DNA from: Candidatus Enterococcus myersii
Lineage (GTDB): Bacteria > Bacillota > Bacilli > Lactobacillales > Enterococcaceae
Reading direction: 5' to 3'
Assembly: GCF_017316025.1 (NCBI RefSeq)
Contig: NZ_JAFLVT010000005.1
Location: forward strand, 62,001-126,000
Length of the DNA: 64,000 nucleotides
Of the stretch, positions 39,039 to 52,144 are shown in pieces. Positions within the stretch are counted from its first letter, which is position 1; each line of letters opens with the position of its first letter. The notes beneath the pieces were generated by a model. The model worked only from the letters and a program-made list of their open reading frames with translations, made no database searches and was not told where the DNA came from. Made by a program: the position numbers and the translations under genes.

Positions 39039-41279
39039 GTGTCACCCAATCCATTATTAGAGGGAATGAATCCTCGTCAAAAAGAAGCTGTCAAAAATAC
39101 AGAAGGTCCATTGTTGCTCATGGCAGGAGCTGGAAGTGGTAAAACTCGCGTGTTAACTCATAGAATCGCGTATTTAATTGAAGAAAAAGAAGTAAATCCT
39201 TGGAATATTTTGGCGATTACTTTTACAAATAAAGCTGCTAAAGAAATGAAAGAACGGGTGAATAAAATTATCCCGGCTGGTGGTGAAGATGTCTGGGTCT
39301 CTACTTTTCACTCAATGTGTGTTCGCATATTGCGACGAGAGGTAGATTATATTGGCTATTCGCGGAATTTTACCATTATTGATGGTTCTGAACAATTAAC
39401 CTTAATGAAGCGTGTTTTAAAAGAATTGAATATCGATCCAAAAAAATATGATCCACGCTCTATTTTAGCGGCGATTTCAAATGCTAAAAATGCACTTTTA
39501 ACACCAAGTGATTATGAAGCACAACAAGGTGCCTTTTTTGAAGAGATTGTCGCTCGTTGTTATGATATGTATCAACAAGAATTAAAAGTAAATGAATGTA
39601 TGGACTTTGATGACTTAATCATGAATACAATTCGTTTATTTAAAGAGCATCCTGAATCACTGCACTATTATCAAAATAAATTTCATTATATCCATGTTGA
39701 TGAATATCAAGATACCAACCATGCCCAATATACGTTAGTTAATATGTTGGCTGAGCGTTTTCGCAATTTATGTGTGGTGGGAGATGCCGATCAAAGTATT
39801 TATGGTTGGCGGGGAGCAGATATGCAAAACATCTTGGACTTTGAAAAAGATTATCCTGACGCTAAAGTTATTTTATTGGAGCAAAATTATCGTTCCACCC
39901 AAAATATCTTAAATGCCGCAAACCAAGTAATTCAAAATAACCAAAATCGCAAAGACAAAAAGCTTTGGACACAAAACGATTCAGGCGAGAAAATCACTTA
40001 TTATCGTGGTGACAATGAACGAGACGAGGCGCGATTTATCGTCAGTGAAATTCAGCAAAAAAAACAAGAGCAAAAACGTGATTACGGTGATTTCGCTATT
40101 TTATATCGGACCAATGCCCAATCTCGTGTGGTGGAAGAAACGTTATTGAAGTCAAATATGCCTTACAAAATGGTAGGCGGCCATAAGTTCTACGATCGAA
40201 AAGAAATTAAAGATATTCTGGCATACTTGCAAGTCATTGCCAATCCCGCTGATTCATTAAGTTTTGAACGAATTGTTAATGTACCAAAACGCGGTATTGG
40301 TACTACTTCGTTAGAGAAATTGCGACAATTTGGTAATCTCCACGGCTTTTCACTTTTAGAAGCAGCTGAAAATTCAGCATTGGCCAATATTAGTGGTAAA
40401 GCAGGGAAAGAGTTGGCTGATTTTGCCGAACTAATCGCAAACTTTCAAAAAATGCGCACCTATTTAACTGTTACCGAATTGACCAAAGAGGTCTTAGCAA
40501 AAAGTGGTTATGAAGATGAATTGAAGCGCCAAAACACGCTAGAAGCCCAAAATCGCTTAGAAAACTTAGAAGAGTTTTTAACAGTAACACAAGAATTTGA
40601 TAAAAATTACGAGCGGGAAAATAGCGGCGATGAAGAAAATGCAGACGATAAATTATCGGTCTTTTTAAATGATTTGGCTTTGTTGTCAGATGTGGACAGT
40701 TTTGAAGAGTCAAATAGTCAAGTGACGTTAATGACCCTTCACGCTGCTAAAGGACTGGAATTTCCTGTTGTCTTTTTAATTGGCTTAGAAGAAGGGGTAT
40801 TTCCCTTATCACGAGCGCTAATGGAAGAAAGTGAATTAGAAGAAGAGCGACGCTTGGCTTATGTAGGAATCACAAGGGCAGAAGAGGAATTGTATTTAAC
40901 GAACGCTTTCACCCGGACCTTATACGGGAAAACCCAATACAACCGCCCTTCTCGCTTTTTAGAAGAAATTGAAGATGACCTACTTACAAAAGCTGGTCAA
41001 GTAGCTCAGCCCGCAAATAGTCGCCCTTTTTCTGCTAGAAAAGCTCAAGCAACCAGAACATACCAACAACCGTCTATTACCGGGGTAACTGCAAAACAAA
41101 ATACCGGTGGCGAGAAATCAGCTTGGCAAGTTGGAGATAAATTACGCCATAAAAAATGGGGAGTTGGAACCGTGGTAAAAACAAACGGGACGGCAAAAGA
41201 TATGGAATTGGACGTTGCTTTTCCAGAGCAGGGAATCAAACGCCTGTTAGCAGCTTTTGCCCCAATCGAAAAAGTTTAG
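39039..41279 (+). CDS. pcrA: ATP-dependent DNA helicase PcrA (UvrD family)
   Basis: 746-residue SF1A 3'-5' helicase for repair and replication. Motif I AGAGSGKT, Ia [66 protein letters not shown]; the C-terminal ~50 residues are a Tudor-like fold (KWGVGTVVK). Starts at GTG 39039 ([14 protein letters not shown]) after GAGAGG; the ATG two bases upstream is in another frame and stops at once. Head of the pcrA-ligA-camS group. Confidence 0.98.
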   Translation: MSPNPLLEGMNPRQKEAVKNTEGPLLLMAGAGSGKTRVLTHRIAYLIEEKEVNPWNILAITFTNKAAKEMKERVNKIIPAGGEDVWVSTFHSMCVRILRREVDYIGYSRNFTIIDGSEQLTLMKRVLKELNIDPKKYDPRSILAAISNAKNALLTPSDYEAQQGAFFEEIVARCYDMYQQELKVNECMDFDDLIMNTIRLFKEHPESLHYYQNKFHYIHVDEYQDTNHAQYTLVNMLAERFRNLCVVGDADQSIYGWRGADMQNILDFEKDYPDAKVILLEQNYRSTQNILNAANQVIQNNQNRKDKKLWTQNDSGEKITYYRGDNERDEARFIVSEIQQKKQEQKRDYGDFAILYRTNAQSRVVEETLLKSNMPYKMVGGHKFYDRKEIKDILAYLQVIANPADSLSFERIVNVPKRGIGTTSLEKLRQFGNLHGFSLLEAAENSALANISGKAGKELADFAELIANFQKMRTYLTVTELTKEVLAKSGYEDELKRQNTLEAQNRLENLEEFLTVTQEFDKNYERENSGDEENADDKLSVFLNDLALLSDVDSFEESNSQVTLMTLHAAKGLEFPVVFLIGLEEGVFPLSRALMEESELEEERRLAYVGITRAEEELYLTNAFTRTLYGKTQYNRPSRFLEEIEDDLLTKAGQVAQPANSRPFSARKAQATRTYQQPSITGVTAKQNTGGEKSAWQVGDKLRHKKWGVGTVVKTNGTAKDMELDVAFPEQGIKRLLAAFAPIEKV

Positions 41280-41286
41280 TTTTTAG

Positions 41287-44416
<3,130 letters not shown>

Positions 44417-44512
44417 TGACTTGAAAAATAGGCGGAATTATTTCATTATAGAAAAGAAAAAGTATTTTACACACCACGTTTAAATACTTAGTGGCAAGAA
44501 AGAAGGGGTAGT

Positions 44513-44818
44513 ATGGCAATTAGTGAAGAACAAGTTAAGCATGTAGCAAAGCTTGCAAAACTTTCATTTTCTGAAACAGAAGCAGCAGAATTTACCAATC
44601 AATTGGGTAAAATTATCGAAATGGTAGAACTTTTAGAAGAAGTTGATACAACCGGCGTTCCCTTTACTTCCAATGTAGTGGAAACCGTTAACGTTATGCG
44701 CCCTGACCGTGCAGAGGCTGGAATGAATCGGGCTGATTTAATGAAAAATGTACCAGAAAAAGAAGACGGCTTTATTAAAGTGCCGGCAATTATTGACAAT
44801 GGGGAGGCTGGCGCTTAA
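44513..44818 (+). CDS. gatC: Asp-tRNA(Asn)/Glu-tRNA(Gln) amidotransferase subunit C
   Basis: 101 residues, normal length. Helical N-terminus ([20 protein letters not shown]) and the extended segment [12 protein letters not shown] that wraps round GatA. Stabilises GatAB. ATG 44513 follows AGAAGGGG. The 96-bp gap after camS shows no clear terminator. The TAA overlaps the gatA ATG (TAATG). Confidence 0.96.
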   Translation: MAISEEQVKHVAKLAKLSFSETEAAEFTNQLGKIIEMVELLEEVDTTGVPFTSNVVETVNVMRPDRAEAGMNRADLMKNVPEKEDGFIKVPAIIDNGEAGA

Positions 44819-46287
44819 TGGAAAACTTTTACGATAAAAATTTAAGCGAATTACATGATTTACTTGTTGCAAAAGAAATCACAGCCACTGATTTAACAGC
44901 AGCAACAATTGCGCGCATTAAAGAAACAGAACCAAAAGTGGATGCTTTTATTACAGTTAGTGAAGAAAAAGCATTGGCACAAGCAAAAGCTTTAGATTTA
45001 AAAGGAATTGCTGAAGATAATATTTTAGCGGGTATTCCGATTGGGATTAAAGACAATATTGTAACCAAGGATATTTTAACTACAGCTGCTTCTAAAATTT
45101 TATCTAATTTTGAACCAATTTATGATGCAACAGTCATGGATAAAATTTATCAAGCTGATATGATTCCTGTTGGTAAATTAAACATGGATGAATTTGCCAT
45201 GGGCGGTAGTAGTGAAACATCTTATTTTAAAAAGACCAAAAACGCTTGGGATGAAACAAAAGTTCCTGGTGGTTCATCGGGCGGTTCTGCCGCAGCAGTA
45301 GCCGCAGGAGAAGTGCTGGTTTCTTTAGGTAGTGATACGGGTGGCTCAATTCGACAACCTGCTGCTTTTAATGGAATTGTGGGGATGAAACCGACATATG
45401 GTCGCGTATCACGTTTTGGCTTGATCGCTTTTGCATCTTCTTTGGACCAAATTGGACCATTAACGAAAAACGTGAAAGATAACGCACTGACTTTAAATGC
45501 AATTAGTGGCTATGATGAAAAAGATGGCACAAGCTCGGGTATTTCAGTTCCTGATTTTACAGCTAACCTTGAAAAAGGCGTAAAAGGCTTAAAAATTGGT
45601 TTGCCAAAAGAATATCTTGGTGAAGGTGTGGAACCTGGGGTTAAAGCGGCGATTGAAAAAGCTGCGGCAACTTTTGAAAAATTAGGCGCTACAGTTGAAG
45701 AAGTTAGTCTGCCCCATTCAAAATATGGTGTTGCGGTTTATTATATTATCGCTTCTTCTGAAGCAAGCTCAAACTTACAACGTTTTGATGGCATTCGCTA
45801 TGGATACCGCGCTGAAAATGTGGAAAATCTAGAAGATGTTTACGTAAAATCTCGTAGCGAAGGTTTCGGTACAGAAGTCAAACGTCGAATTATGTTAGGA
45901 ACTTTCTCGTTAAGCGCTGGCTATTATGATGCTTACTTCAAAAAGGCTGGACAAGTACGGACCTTAATTAAACAAGATTTTGACAAAGTCTTTAATGACT
46001 ACGATTTAATTATTGGACCTGCTTCACCAACTGTAGCTTTTGGCTTAGGTGAGAAAATTAATGATCCGATCACGATGTATATGAGTGATATTTTAACAAT
46101 TCCAGTCAATTTAGCCGGACTTCCTGGGATGTCTATCCCAGCAGGCTTTTCTGAAGGATTACCAGTGGGCTTACAAATTATCGGCAAACAATTTGATGAA
46201 GCTACAATGTATCAAGCAGCAGCAGCATTTGAAGGTGCTACTGACTTTCATTTACAAAAACCAGTGATTTTAGGGGGGAATAAATAA
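44818..46287 (+). CDS. gatA: Glutamyl-tRNA(Gln) amidotransferase subunit A
   Basis: 489-residue amidase that releases ammonia from glutamine and channels it to GatB. Catalytic Ser-cisSer-Lys triad: Lys in PIGIKDNI, glycine/serine loop [14 protein letters not shown], and nucleophile Ser in [18 protein letters not shown] precedes the start inside gatC. Its last base A is the first base of the gatB ATG. Confidence 0.98.
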   Translation: MENFYDKNLSELHDLLVAKEITATDLTAATIARIKETEPKVDAFITVSEEKALAQAKALDLKGIAEDNILAGIPIGIKDNIVTKDILTTAASKILSNFEPIYDATVMDKIYQADMIPVGKLNMDEFAMGGSSETSYFKKTKNAWDETKVPGGSSGGSAAAVAAGEVLVSLGSDTGGSIRQPAAFNGIVGMKPTYGRVSRFGLIAFASSLDQIGPLTKNVKDNALTLNAISGYDEKDGTSSGISVPDFTANLEKGVKGLKIGLPKEYLGEGVEPGVKAAIEKAAATFEKLGATVEEVSLPHSKYGVAVYYIIASSEASSNLQRFDGIRYGYRAENVENLEDVYVKSRSEGFGTEVKRRIMLGTFSLSAGYYDAYFKKAGQVRTLIKQDFDKVFNDYDLIIGPASPTVAFGLGEKINDPITMYMSDILTIPVNLAGLPGMSIPAGFSEGLPVGLQIIGKQFDEATMYQAAAAFEGATDFHLQKPVILGGNK

Positions 46288-47717
46288 TGAATTTTGAAAC
46301 AGTTATTGGGTTAGAAGTTCACGTGGAACTAAAAACCAACTCTAAAATCTTTTCACCAGCGCCAGCTCACTTTGGGGCTGAACCAAATAGTAACACTAAC
46401 GTAATTGACTGGGGCTATCCAGGGGTATTACCAGTCATGAATAAAGCAGCCGTCGAATTCGGGATGAAAGCAGCTTTAGCTTTGAACTGTGAAATCTCAA
46501 AAGAAACGCACTTTGACCGTAAAAACTATTTTTATCCAGATAATCCTAAAGCGTACCAAATTTCCCAATTTGACCAACCAATCGGACATGATGGCTGGAT
46601 TGAAATTGAAGTAGAAGGCCAAAAGAAAAAAATTCGCATTGAGCGGGTTCATTTAGAAGAAGATGCTGGTAAAAATATGCACGGTATTGGTGGTTACTCT
46701 TATGTGGATTTAAATCGTCAAGGAACGCCGTTAATCGAAATCGTCTCAGAAGCAGATATGCGTTCTCCAGAAGAGGCATATGCGTATTTAGAAGCGTTAC
46801 GTTCAATTATCTTATTTACAGATGTCTCAGATGTAAAAATGGAAGAAGGCTCTATGCGCTGTGATGCCAATATCTCGATTCGTCCTTACGGGCAAGAGGA
46901 ATTTGGTACCAAAACGGAATTAAAAAACTTAAACTCCATGAGCTTTGTTAAAAAAGGACTAGCTTTTGAAGAAAAACGTCAGGCTAAAGTTTTACTTTCA
47001 GGTGGCGAGATTCAACAAGAAACACGTCGCTTTGATGAAACAACTAACAAAACAATTTTGATGCGGGTCAAAGAAGGTTCAAGTGATTACCGTTACTTCC
47101 CAGAACCAGATATTCCTCGTTTTGTCATTGATGATGAATGGATCACAAAAGTAAAAGCAACATTACCTGAATTACCGGCTTCTCGTCGCTTACGTTATAT
47201 GAATGATTTTGGTTTACCAGAATATGATGCTAAAGTCTTAACTTTAACAAAAGAAATGTCTGATTTCTTTGAAGCAACATTACAAAAAGGTGCAGATGCC
47301 AAACTTGCATCCAACTGGTTGATGGGTGAAGTCTCTGCTTATTTAAATAGTGAAAAGCTAGAATTAGAAGAAACAAAACTTACACCAGCAAACTTAGCGG
47401 GTATGATTGTCTTAATTCAAGATGGCACAATCAGCTCTAAAATTGCTAAAAAAGTCTTCCGAGAATTAATTCAAAACGGTGGCGATGCCAGTGAAGTTGT
47501 AAAAGCAAAAGGATTAGTACAGTTATCTGATCCTGCTCAATTATTGCCAATTATTAATGAAGTGTTAGATAGCAATGCGCAATCAATTGAAGACTTTAAA
47601 AATGGTAAAGATCGTGCAGTTGGCTTTTTAGTGGGACAAATTATGAAACAAACGAAAGGGAAAGCGAATCCGGCCGTGGTTAACCAATTGTTACAGACTG
47701 AATTGGCCAAACGCTAA
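46287..47717 (+). CDS. gatB: Aspartyl/glutamyl-tRNA amidotransferase subunit B
   Basis: 476 residues. Kinase-like catalytic domain ([38 protein letters not shown]), cradle domain, and C-terminal YqeY-like tail (from about 325) that binds tRNA. Phosphorylates Glu-tRNA(Gln) and uses GatA's ammonia. The whole GatCAB complex is present, which implies misacylated Glu-tRNA(Gln) is made and no GlnRS is needed. Overlaps gatA by one base. Confidence 0.98.
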   Translation: MNFETVIGLEVHVELKTNSKIFSPAPAHFGAEPNSNTNVIDWGYPGVLPVMNKAAVEFGMKAALALNCEISKETHFDRKNYFYPDNPKAYQISQFDQPIGHDGWIEIEVEGQKKKIRIERVHLEEDAGKNMHGIGGYSYVDLNRQGTPLIEIVSEADMRSPEEAYAYLEALRSIILFTDVSDVKMEEGSMRCDANISIRPYGQEEFGTKTELKNLNSMSFVKKGLAFEEKRQAKVLLSGGEIQQETRRFDETTNKTILMRVKEGSSDYRYFPEPDIPRFVIDDEWITKVKATLPELPASRRLRYMNDFGLPEYDAKVLTLTKEMSDFFEATLQKGADAKLASNWLMGEVSAYLNSEKLELEETKLTPANLAGMIVLIQDGTISSKIAKKVFRELIQNGGDASEVVKAKGLVQLSDPAQLLPIINEVLDSNAQSIEDFKNGKDRAVGFLVGQIMKQTKGKANPAVVNQLLQTELAKR

Positions 47718-47724
47718 TAAGAGT

Positions 47725-48777
47725 ATGAAAAAAGCACGCGTGATTTACAATCCAACATCAGGTAAAGAGGCAACAAAACGCAGCTTGGCCGATATCTTGC
47801 AGGTATTGGAACAAGCCGGTTTTGAAGCTAGTGCTTTTGCAACAACCCCTGAACCAAATTCAGCTAAAAATGAAGCTACCCGTGCTGCTAAAGCTGGTTT
47901 TGATTTAATTGTTGCAGCAGGTGGTGATGGTACTATTAACGAAGTTGTGAATGGTATCGCACCATTAAAAAAACGTCCCAAAATGGCAATTATTCCTGCA
48001 GGAACAACCAACGATTATGCTAGAGCCTTGAAAATTCCGCGAGACAATTTGAAATCTGCGGCAGAAGTTATTTTGAAAAAACAAACGATCAAAATGGATA
48101 TTGGTCAGGCAAAAGAAAATTATTTTATTAATATTGCTGCTGGTGGGCATTTGACAGAATTGACGTATGAAGTGCCTTCAGAGTTAAAGAGTATTTTTGG
48201 TTACTTGGCATACTTAGCCAAAGGGGCAGAATTATTGCCACGGGTAAAGCCAATTAAAATGCACTTGAAATATGACGAAGGCGAATACGAAGGCAATGCT
48301 TCCATGTTTTTCTTAGCTTTGACGAATTCAGTGGGCGGTTTTGAGCAAATTGCACCAGATGCCAAATTAGATGATGGTAAGTTTTCTTTGATTATTGTCA
48401 AGACAGCTAATATTTTTGAAATTGTCCATCTGGTCGCTTTAATGCTAAATGGTGGGAAACATATCAATGATAAACGGATTATTTATACCAAAACGAGCCG
48501 TTTAGAAGTTGATACCGTTGGTGAGAAAAATCGCTTGATGATTAATTTAGATGGTGAATACGGCGGTGATGCCCCAATGACTTTTGTCAACCACCATCAT
48601 CATATTGAAATGTATGCGAATCTAGATGCAATTCCAGACGATGCAATTGTCGGTTATGAAGAAGAAGAGGCTGACTATGAAGAGGTTAGTCGTGACTTTA
48701 TTAAAGAAGTTGAAAAACTAACGGATGAAGATATTGATGGCGATGGTCAAATCGCTAGCTCAAATGATAAGAAATAA
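47725..48777 (+). CDS. dagK: Diacylglycerol kinase, DgkB/DagK type
   Basis: 350-residue soluble lipid kinase. YNPTSGKEA at the start and AAGGDGTINEVVNG form the nucleotide-binding core; LDGEYGGDAP is the C-terminal catalytic strand. Returns diacylglycerol from lipoteichoic acid synthesis to phosphatidic acid. The last ~45 residues are an acidic tail (many D and E). Only seven bases after gatB with a poor ribosome site, so translation probably depends on coupling. Followed by a terminator. Confidence 0.94.
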   Translation: MKKARVIYNPTSGKEATKRSLADILQVLEQAGFEASAFATTPEPNSAKNEATRAAKAGFDLIVAAGGDGTINEVVNGIAPLKKRPKMAIIPAGTTNDYARALKIPRDNLKSAAEVILKKQTIKMDIGQAKENYFINIAAGGHLTELTYEVPSELKSIFGYLAYLAKGAELLPRVKPIKMHLKYDEGEYEGNASMFFLALTNSVGGFEQIAPDAKLDDGKFSLIIVKTANIFEIVHLVALMLNGGKHINDKRIIYTKTSRLEVDTVGEKNRLMINLDGEYGGDAPMTFVNHHHHIEMYANLDAIPDDAIVGYEEEEADYEEVSRDFIKEVEKLTDEDIDGDGQIASSNDKK

Positions 48778-48781
48778 TTAT

Positions 48782-48817
48782 AAACTCCACATTCCTCTTA
48801 GCGGATGTGGAGTTTTT
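48782..48817 (+). terminator. Terminator after dagK
   Basis: AAACTCCACAT (48782-48792) pairs with ATGTGGAGTTT (48805-48815), then TT; the short inner TCC/GGA can pair too. Confidence 0.85.
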
Positions 48818-48878
48818 GGTTGTATAAGTCAAGTTTATGCCTTAGAATAAACAAGGATTGTTTTAAGCAAAGTCAGTC

Positions 48879-48901
48879 AACAGCCGTTAAGGTTGTTTTT
48901 T
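48879..48901 (+). promoter_or_regulatory. Small terminator-like hairpin before rlmCD
   Basis: AACAGCC/GGTTGTT stem of 7 bp (one G-U), 5-base loop, then TTTT. It lies ~10 bp before the rlmCD ribosome site, so it may act as an attenuator or may end upstream read-through. Confidence 0.4.
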
Positions 48902-48922
48902 GTTCTAAATTTAGGAGGAACT

Positions 48923-50302
48923 ATGAAAAAAACAGATCAAGTATATCCAGTGGAGAAAAATAGTCAATACGAAGTTGTGATTTCAGATTTAACTTATGAA
49001 GGAATGGGGGTCGCAAAGATTGATCATTACCCATTGTTTGTCGACAATGCACTTCCCGGTGAAAAAGTTATTTTAAAAGTAATTAAAGTTGGTAAAAAAT
49101 TTGGTATTGGGCGTGTTGTTTCTTACTTAGAAAAGAGCCCAAAACGGGTTGAAGTTGCAAACGAAGATCTATTGCGTACCGGGATTGCACCATTAAGCCA
49201 CTTAACATATGAAGAACAACTGCTTTTTAAACAAAAGCAAATTGAAAATGTTTTACAAAAAATTGCGAAAATGCCAGATATTCCTGTTTTACCCACAATC
49301 GGAATGGCAAAACCTACCGGCTACCGCAATAAAGCTCAAATTCCAGTACGGCGTAAAGATGGACAGCTACAAACTGGTTTTTATCGTAAGAACAGTCACG
49401 ACTTAGTAGCGATTGAAGACTTTTATATTCAAGATCCCGCTATTGATGCTGCGATTATTAAAGTTCGCGATATTTTGGAACGCTTCAATGTAAAAGCGTA
49501 TAATGAGCAACAACACGAAGGTTTACTGCGCCATATTGTTATTCGTCAAGGTCATTATTCTCGTCAAATGATGGTGGTATTGGTAACCTTGCGCAATAAA
49601 TTCTTTAAAGGTGAAGAAATCGCCGCTCAAATTCATAAAGAAATTCCAGAAGTCGTTAGTGTTATGCAAAATGTTAACACTGAAAAAACGAATGTCATTT
49701 TAGGGGAACATGAAAAAGTTCTCTATGGTCAAGACTACATTGAAGATACATTGCTAGGAAAAACTTTCCGAATTTCAGCAAAATCTTTCTACCAAGTCAA
49801 TACAGAACAAACAGAAGTATTGTATGAAACAGCCTTTGAAATGGCTGCCCTAAAACCAGATGATGTTGTCATTGACGCTTATGCGGGTATTGGTACAATT
49901 GGTTTGTCTGTAGCAGATCGCGTTAAACACGTGTACGGGATGGAATCTATTCCAGCTGCCGTTTCCGATGCAAAGAAAAACGCTGAATTAAATGAAATTG
50001 ATAATGCGACTTATCTTGTTGGGGATGCAACAAAGGTGATGGGGCAGTGGTCAAAAGAAGAAATGCAGCCAGCTGTTATTTTCGTTGATCCACCACGAAA
50101 AGGATTAACAACAGACTTCATTAATGCTGCCTGTGATATGAATCCAGAAAAAGTTATTTATATTTCATGTAATCCAGGTACAATGGCGCGAGATTTAATT
50201 GATTTTGAGGCAAAAGGATACACATGTAAAAAAATCCAACCGGTTGATTTATTTCCACAAACAACCCATGTGGAGTGCGTAGGAATTTTGACTAAAGACT
50301 AA
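48923..50302 (+). CDS. rlmCD: 23S rRNA (uracil-5-)-methyltransferase, RlmCD type
   Basis: 459 residues. N-terminal TRAM domain (about 10-68), then the Rossmann methyltransferase with AdoMet motif DAYAGIGTIG, FVDPPRKG, and catalytic Cys in SCNPGTMARD (about 416). Makes 5-methyluridine in 23S rRNA; Gram-positive RlmCD can modify both U747 and U1939 (E. coli numbering). The four cysteines of the RlmD iron-sulfur cluster are absent; that stretch reads EDLLRTGIAPLSHL. The start is ATG 48923 after AGGAGG, not the upstream in-frame ATG-like start, which covers the leader hairpin. TrmA/TrmFO confusion is unlikely. Confidence 0.94.
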   Translation: MKKTDQVYPVEKNSQYEVVISDLTYEGMGVAKIDHYPLFVDNALPGEKVILKVIKVGKKFGIGRVVSYLEKSPKRVEVANEDLLRTGIAPLSHLTYEEQLLFKQKQIENVLQKIAKMPDIPVLPTIGMAKPTGYRNKAQIPVRRKDGQLQTGFYRKNSHDLVAIEDFYIQDPAIDAAIIKVRDILERFNVKAYNEQQHEGLLRHIVIRQGHYSRQMMVVLVTLRNKFFKGEEIAAQIHKEIPEVVSVMQNVNTEKTNVILGEHEKVLYGQDYIEDTLLGKTFRISAKSFYQVNTEQTEVLYETAFEMAALKPDDVVIDAYAGIGTIGLSVADRVKHVYGMESIPAAVSDAKKNAELNEIDNATYLVGDATKVMGQWSKEEMQPAVIFVDPPRKGLTTDFINAACDMNPEKVIYISCNPGTMARDLIDFEAKGYTCKKIQPVDLFPQTTHVECVGILTKD

Positions 50303-50346
50303 ACCTGAGTGCAGTACTATAGATACAATGTAATTTAATGATTTTT

Positions 50347-50380
50347 AGAGTTAGAACTTTCGCGTTTTAACTCTTTTTTT
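50347..50380 (+). terminator. Terminator of rlmCD
   Basis: AGAGTTAGAAC (50347-50357) pairs over 11 bp with GTTTTAACTCT (50364-50374), then T-run to 50380. Confidence 0.88.
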
Positions 50381-50591
50381 GTTGTTTTATTAAGAAAATA
50401 ATAGATTTCAAAATAGAAGTCAGGGTGTCTGAGATAAGTAATAAAAAATTTTTAGAGATTTTTCCCCCTAGTAAGTATTCAGGTGAACATAGAAAGTAAA
50501 GGAGCCAGTTTATCTAGTGTGTTAGTAAAATCAAGCAAAGAATATCGCAAATAAAATTTACAACAAATGCGAATAGTTAGAATACCTGTAA

Positions 50592-50756
50592 AAAAGCTAT
50601 CAATGCTATAATATATTCAGCTTGGATTTAGTTACTTCAACTAGTGCTATAGGTGATTTTAAAACACTGATAGCCACGTTAAAAAAGGGTAAAGGAAATA
50701 TAATTAAGAAGACTACACCAAATGGCAAAGAGAGATATCAGCCTTTAAAGTTCTGA
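50592..50756 (+). pseudogene. Open 54-codon remnant without start codon, in a 620-bp gene-free stretch
   Basis: From just after a TAA (50589-50591), one frame is open for 54 codons to TGA 50754-50756; the reading ends TTPNGKERYQPLKF and is Lys-rich. It has no ATG and no ribosome site. The surrounding 50381-50990 has scattered stops in all frames and looks like decayed coding DNA. The family is not recognised. Weak evidence. Confidence 0.25.
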
Positions 50757-50915
50757 ATAAACTAGAAAAATACCTTTAGCTACTTTAGACTAGATTTTTG
50801 CGATGGCGCATTTTATTGCTTGAAAATTAGGGTTAAGATCCTGAAGGTGACTAGTCTGGCTATAACGCGATACTTATAGCTTAGACAAGCGCTAGGAAGT
50901 TTTCCCAATAGACGA

Positions 50916-50924
50916 TGGTATCAT
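50916..50924 (+). promoter_or_regulatory. Possible extended -10 promoter for the PdxK/ThiD gene
   Basis: TGGTATCAT, about 95 bp before the gene; no good -35. Confidence 0.35.
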
Positions 50925-51017
50925 ATTATTGCGCAGGATTGTCGTCAAATAAACGAGATAAAAGGTTCCGCATTTTTCAAACAAAAATTACACGATTTAA
51001 AAAGGAGATTGACAAGT

Positions 51018-51827
51018 ATGGAACAGTATCCACAAGCGCTGACTATTGCAGGTTCTGATAGTGATGGTTCAGCCGGAATGCAAGCAGATTTACATACTTT
51101 TTTTGCAAGAAAGGTCTATGGGGCATCCGTTATGACCGCTTGTGTCGCTGGAAATTCCTATGGGATTGAGGCCAGTGTAACATTACCGACAGAATTTATT
51201 GATAAAGAATTTGAATTACTAGCAGCAGATTACCAGATTCGCGCTAGCAAAACTGGCATGTTAGGAAATTCAGAACTGATTCGCACGATTGTTAAAAATT
51301 ACAAGTTGTATGATTTTGGTCCTTTAGTTGTTGATCCGGTTATTATGACAAAACACGGCAATATGTTAATTGAAGAAGAAGCTTTGGCAACCTTAAAGGA
51401 AGAATTACTTCCTTTAGCTTTCGTTTTAACGCCAAATTTTTATGAAGCAGAGAAATTAACGGGCATAAAATTAAATACCGCAAAAGATTTTGAAACAGCA
51501 GCTCTTATTTTACAGAAGATGGGAGCTAAAAATGTGGTAATAAAAGGTGCCCATCAAGATGAAAAACAAATAGAAGTTGTGGACTACTTGTTATTAGCGA
51601 CAGGAGAAAGTCATTGGTTAAAAGCCCCATACTTTAAAACAGAGCGAATAAATGGTACCGGAGATTCTTTGTCAGCTTGTATTGCAGCTGAGTTGGCCAA
51701 AGGAAACGATGTGTTGACAGCGGTAAAAATTGCTAAAGAATTTGTCAATAAGGCAATTGCAACTGAACTTTTCATCGGGCATAAATTTGGCCCGATTAAC
51801 CACTGGGCTGGTAGTGACTTTTTTTAA
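51018..51827 (+). CDS. pdxK: PfkB-family pyridoxine/hydroxymethylpyrimidine kinase (PdxK/ThiD)
   Basis: 269 residues. LTIAGSDSDGSAGMQADLHTF is split here as AGSDSDGSAGMQAD, the substrate-binding signature of the ThiD/PdxK2 group, and NGTGDSLSACIA carries the catalytic Asp and anion hole. Phosphorylates pyridoxal-type vitamers and/or HMP; the two cannot be told apart from sequence here, and no thi gene is nearby. ATG 51018 has AAAGGAG ten bases before it; a TTG at 51009 is too close. Monocistronic, closed by a large inverted repeat. PLP supply would matter for the two aminotransferases 7-12 kb away. Confidence 0.85.
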   Translation: MEQYPQALTIAGSDSDGSAGMQADLHTFFARKVYGASVMTACVAGNSYGIEASVTLPTEFIDKEFELLAADYQIRASKTGMLGNSELIRTIVKNYKLYDFGPLVVDPVIMTKHGNMLIEEEALATLKEELLPLAFVLTPNFYEAEKLTGIKLNTAKDFETAALILQKMGAKNVVIKGAHQDEKQIEVVDYLLLATGESHWLKAPYFKTERINGTGDSLSACIAAELAKGNDVLTAVKIAKEFVNKAIATELFIGHKFGPINHWAGSDFF

Positions 51828-51895
51828 AAGGTAGTTAGGATTATTTGATTATGAGGTAATCGGAAGTTTTAACGTTTCTAGTATAAAAAAATGTC

Positions 51896-51965
51896 TCAGT
51901 ATTGTAGCGAGCGCAAAAAGTTAGACCAAAAATCTAACTTTTTGCGCTCGCTATTTTTATACTGA
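51896..51965. repeat. 28-bp near-perfect inverted repeat (long hairpin/terminator) before alsS
   Basis: Perfect 21-bp stem (51905-51925 with 51933-51953), 7-base loop, and an outer 7-bp stem TCAGTAT/ATACTGA (51896-51902, 51959-51965) across a 2x5 internal loop. Five Ts follow the inner stem, so it can terminate the kinase gene. It is much longer than the other terminators of this window. The rest of 51828-52144 is AT-rich and must hold the alsS promoter; I see only a weak candidate (TTGAAA 52075, TAAATT 52098). Confidence 0.85.
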
Positions 51966-52144
51966 CTATTCAGATGAACATTGTAGTTTTAAATAGCAAA
52001 AATAAATATAAACATTAAATGAATTGAAAAAATAATTAATTTTCAGTAAAACAATATGAGATAGTGTTACATTGTTGAAAAATAAAGGTATAAGTGCTAA
52101 ATTAATAATTGTTAGTGATACAGTTTTTAAGGAGATGTAATACA

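Noticed and set aside
44417-44512. Possible T-box or other aminoacyl-type leader before gatC
   Set aside because: Only 96 bases, no T-box core or terminator; ordinary operon spacing after camS.
50303-51017. Insertion sequence or prophage remnant
   Set aside because: No terminal inverted repeats, target duplication or transposase/integrase motif could be seen; described only as decayed DNA.
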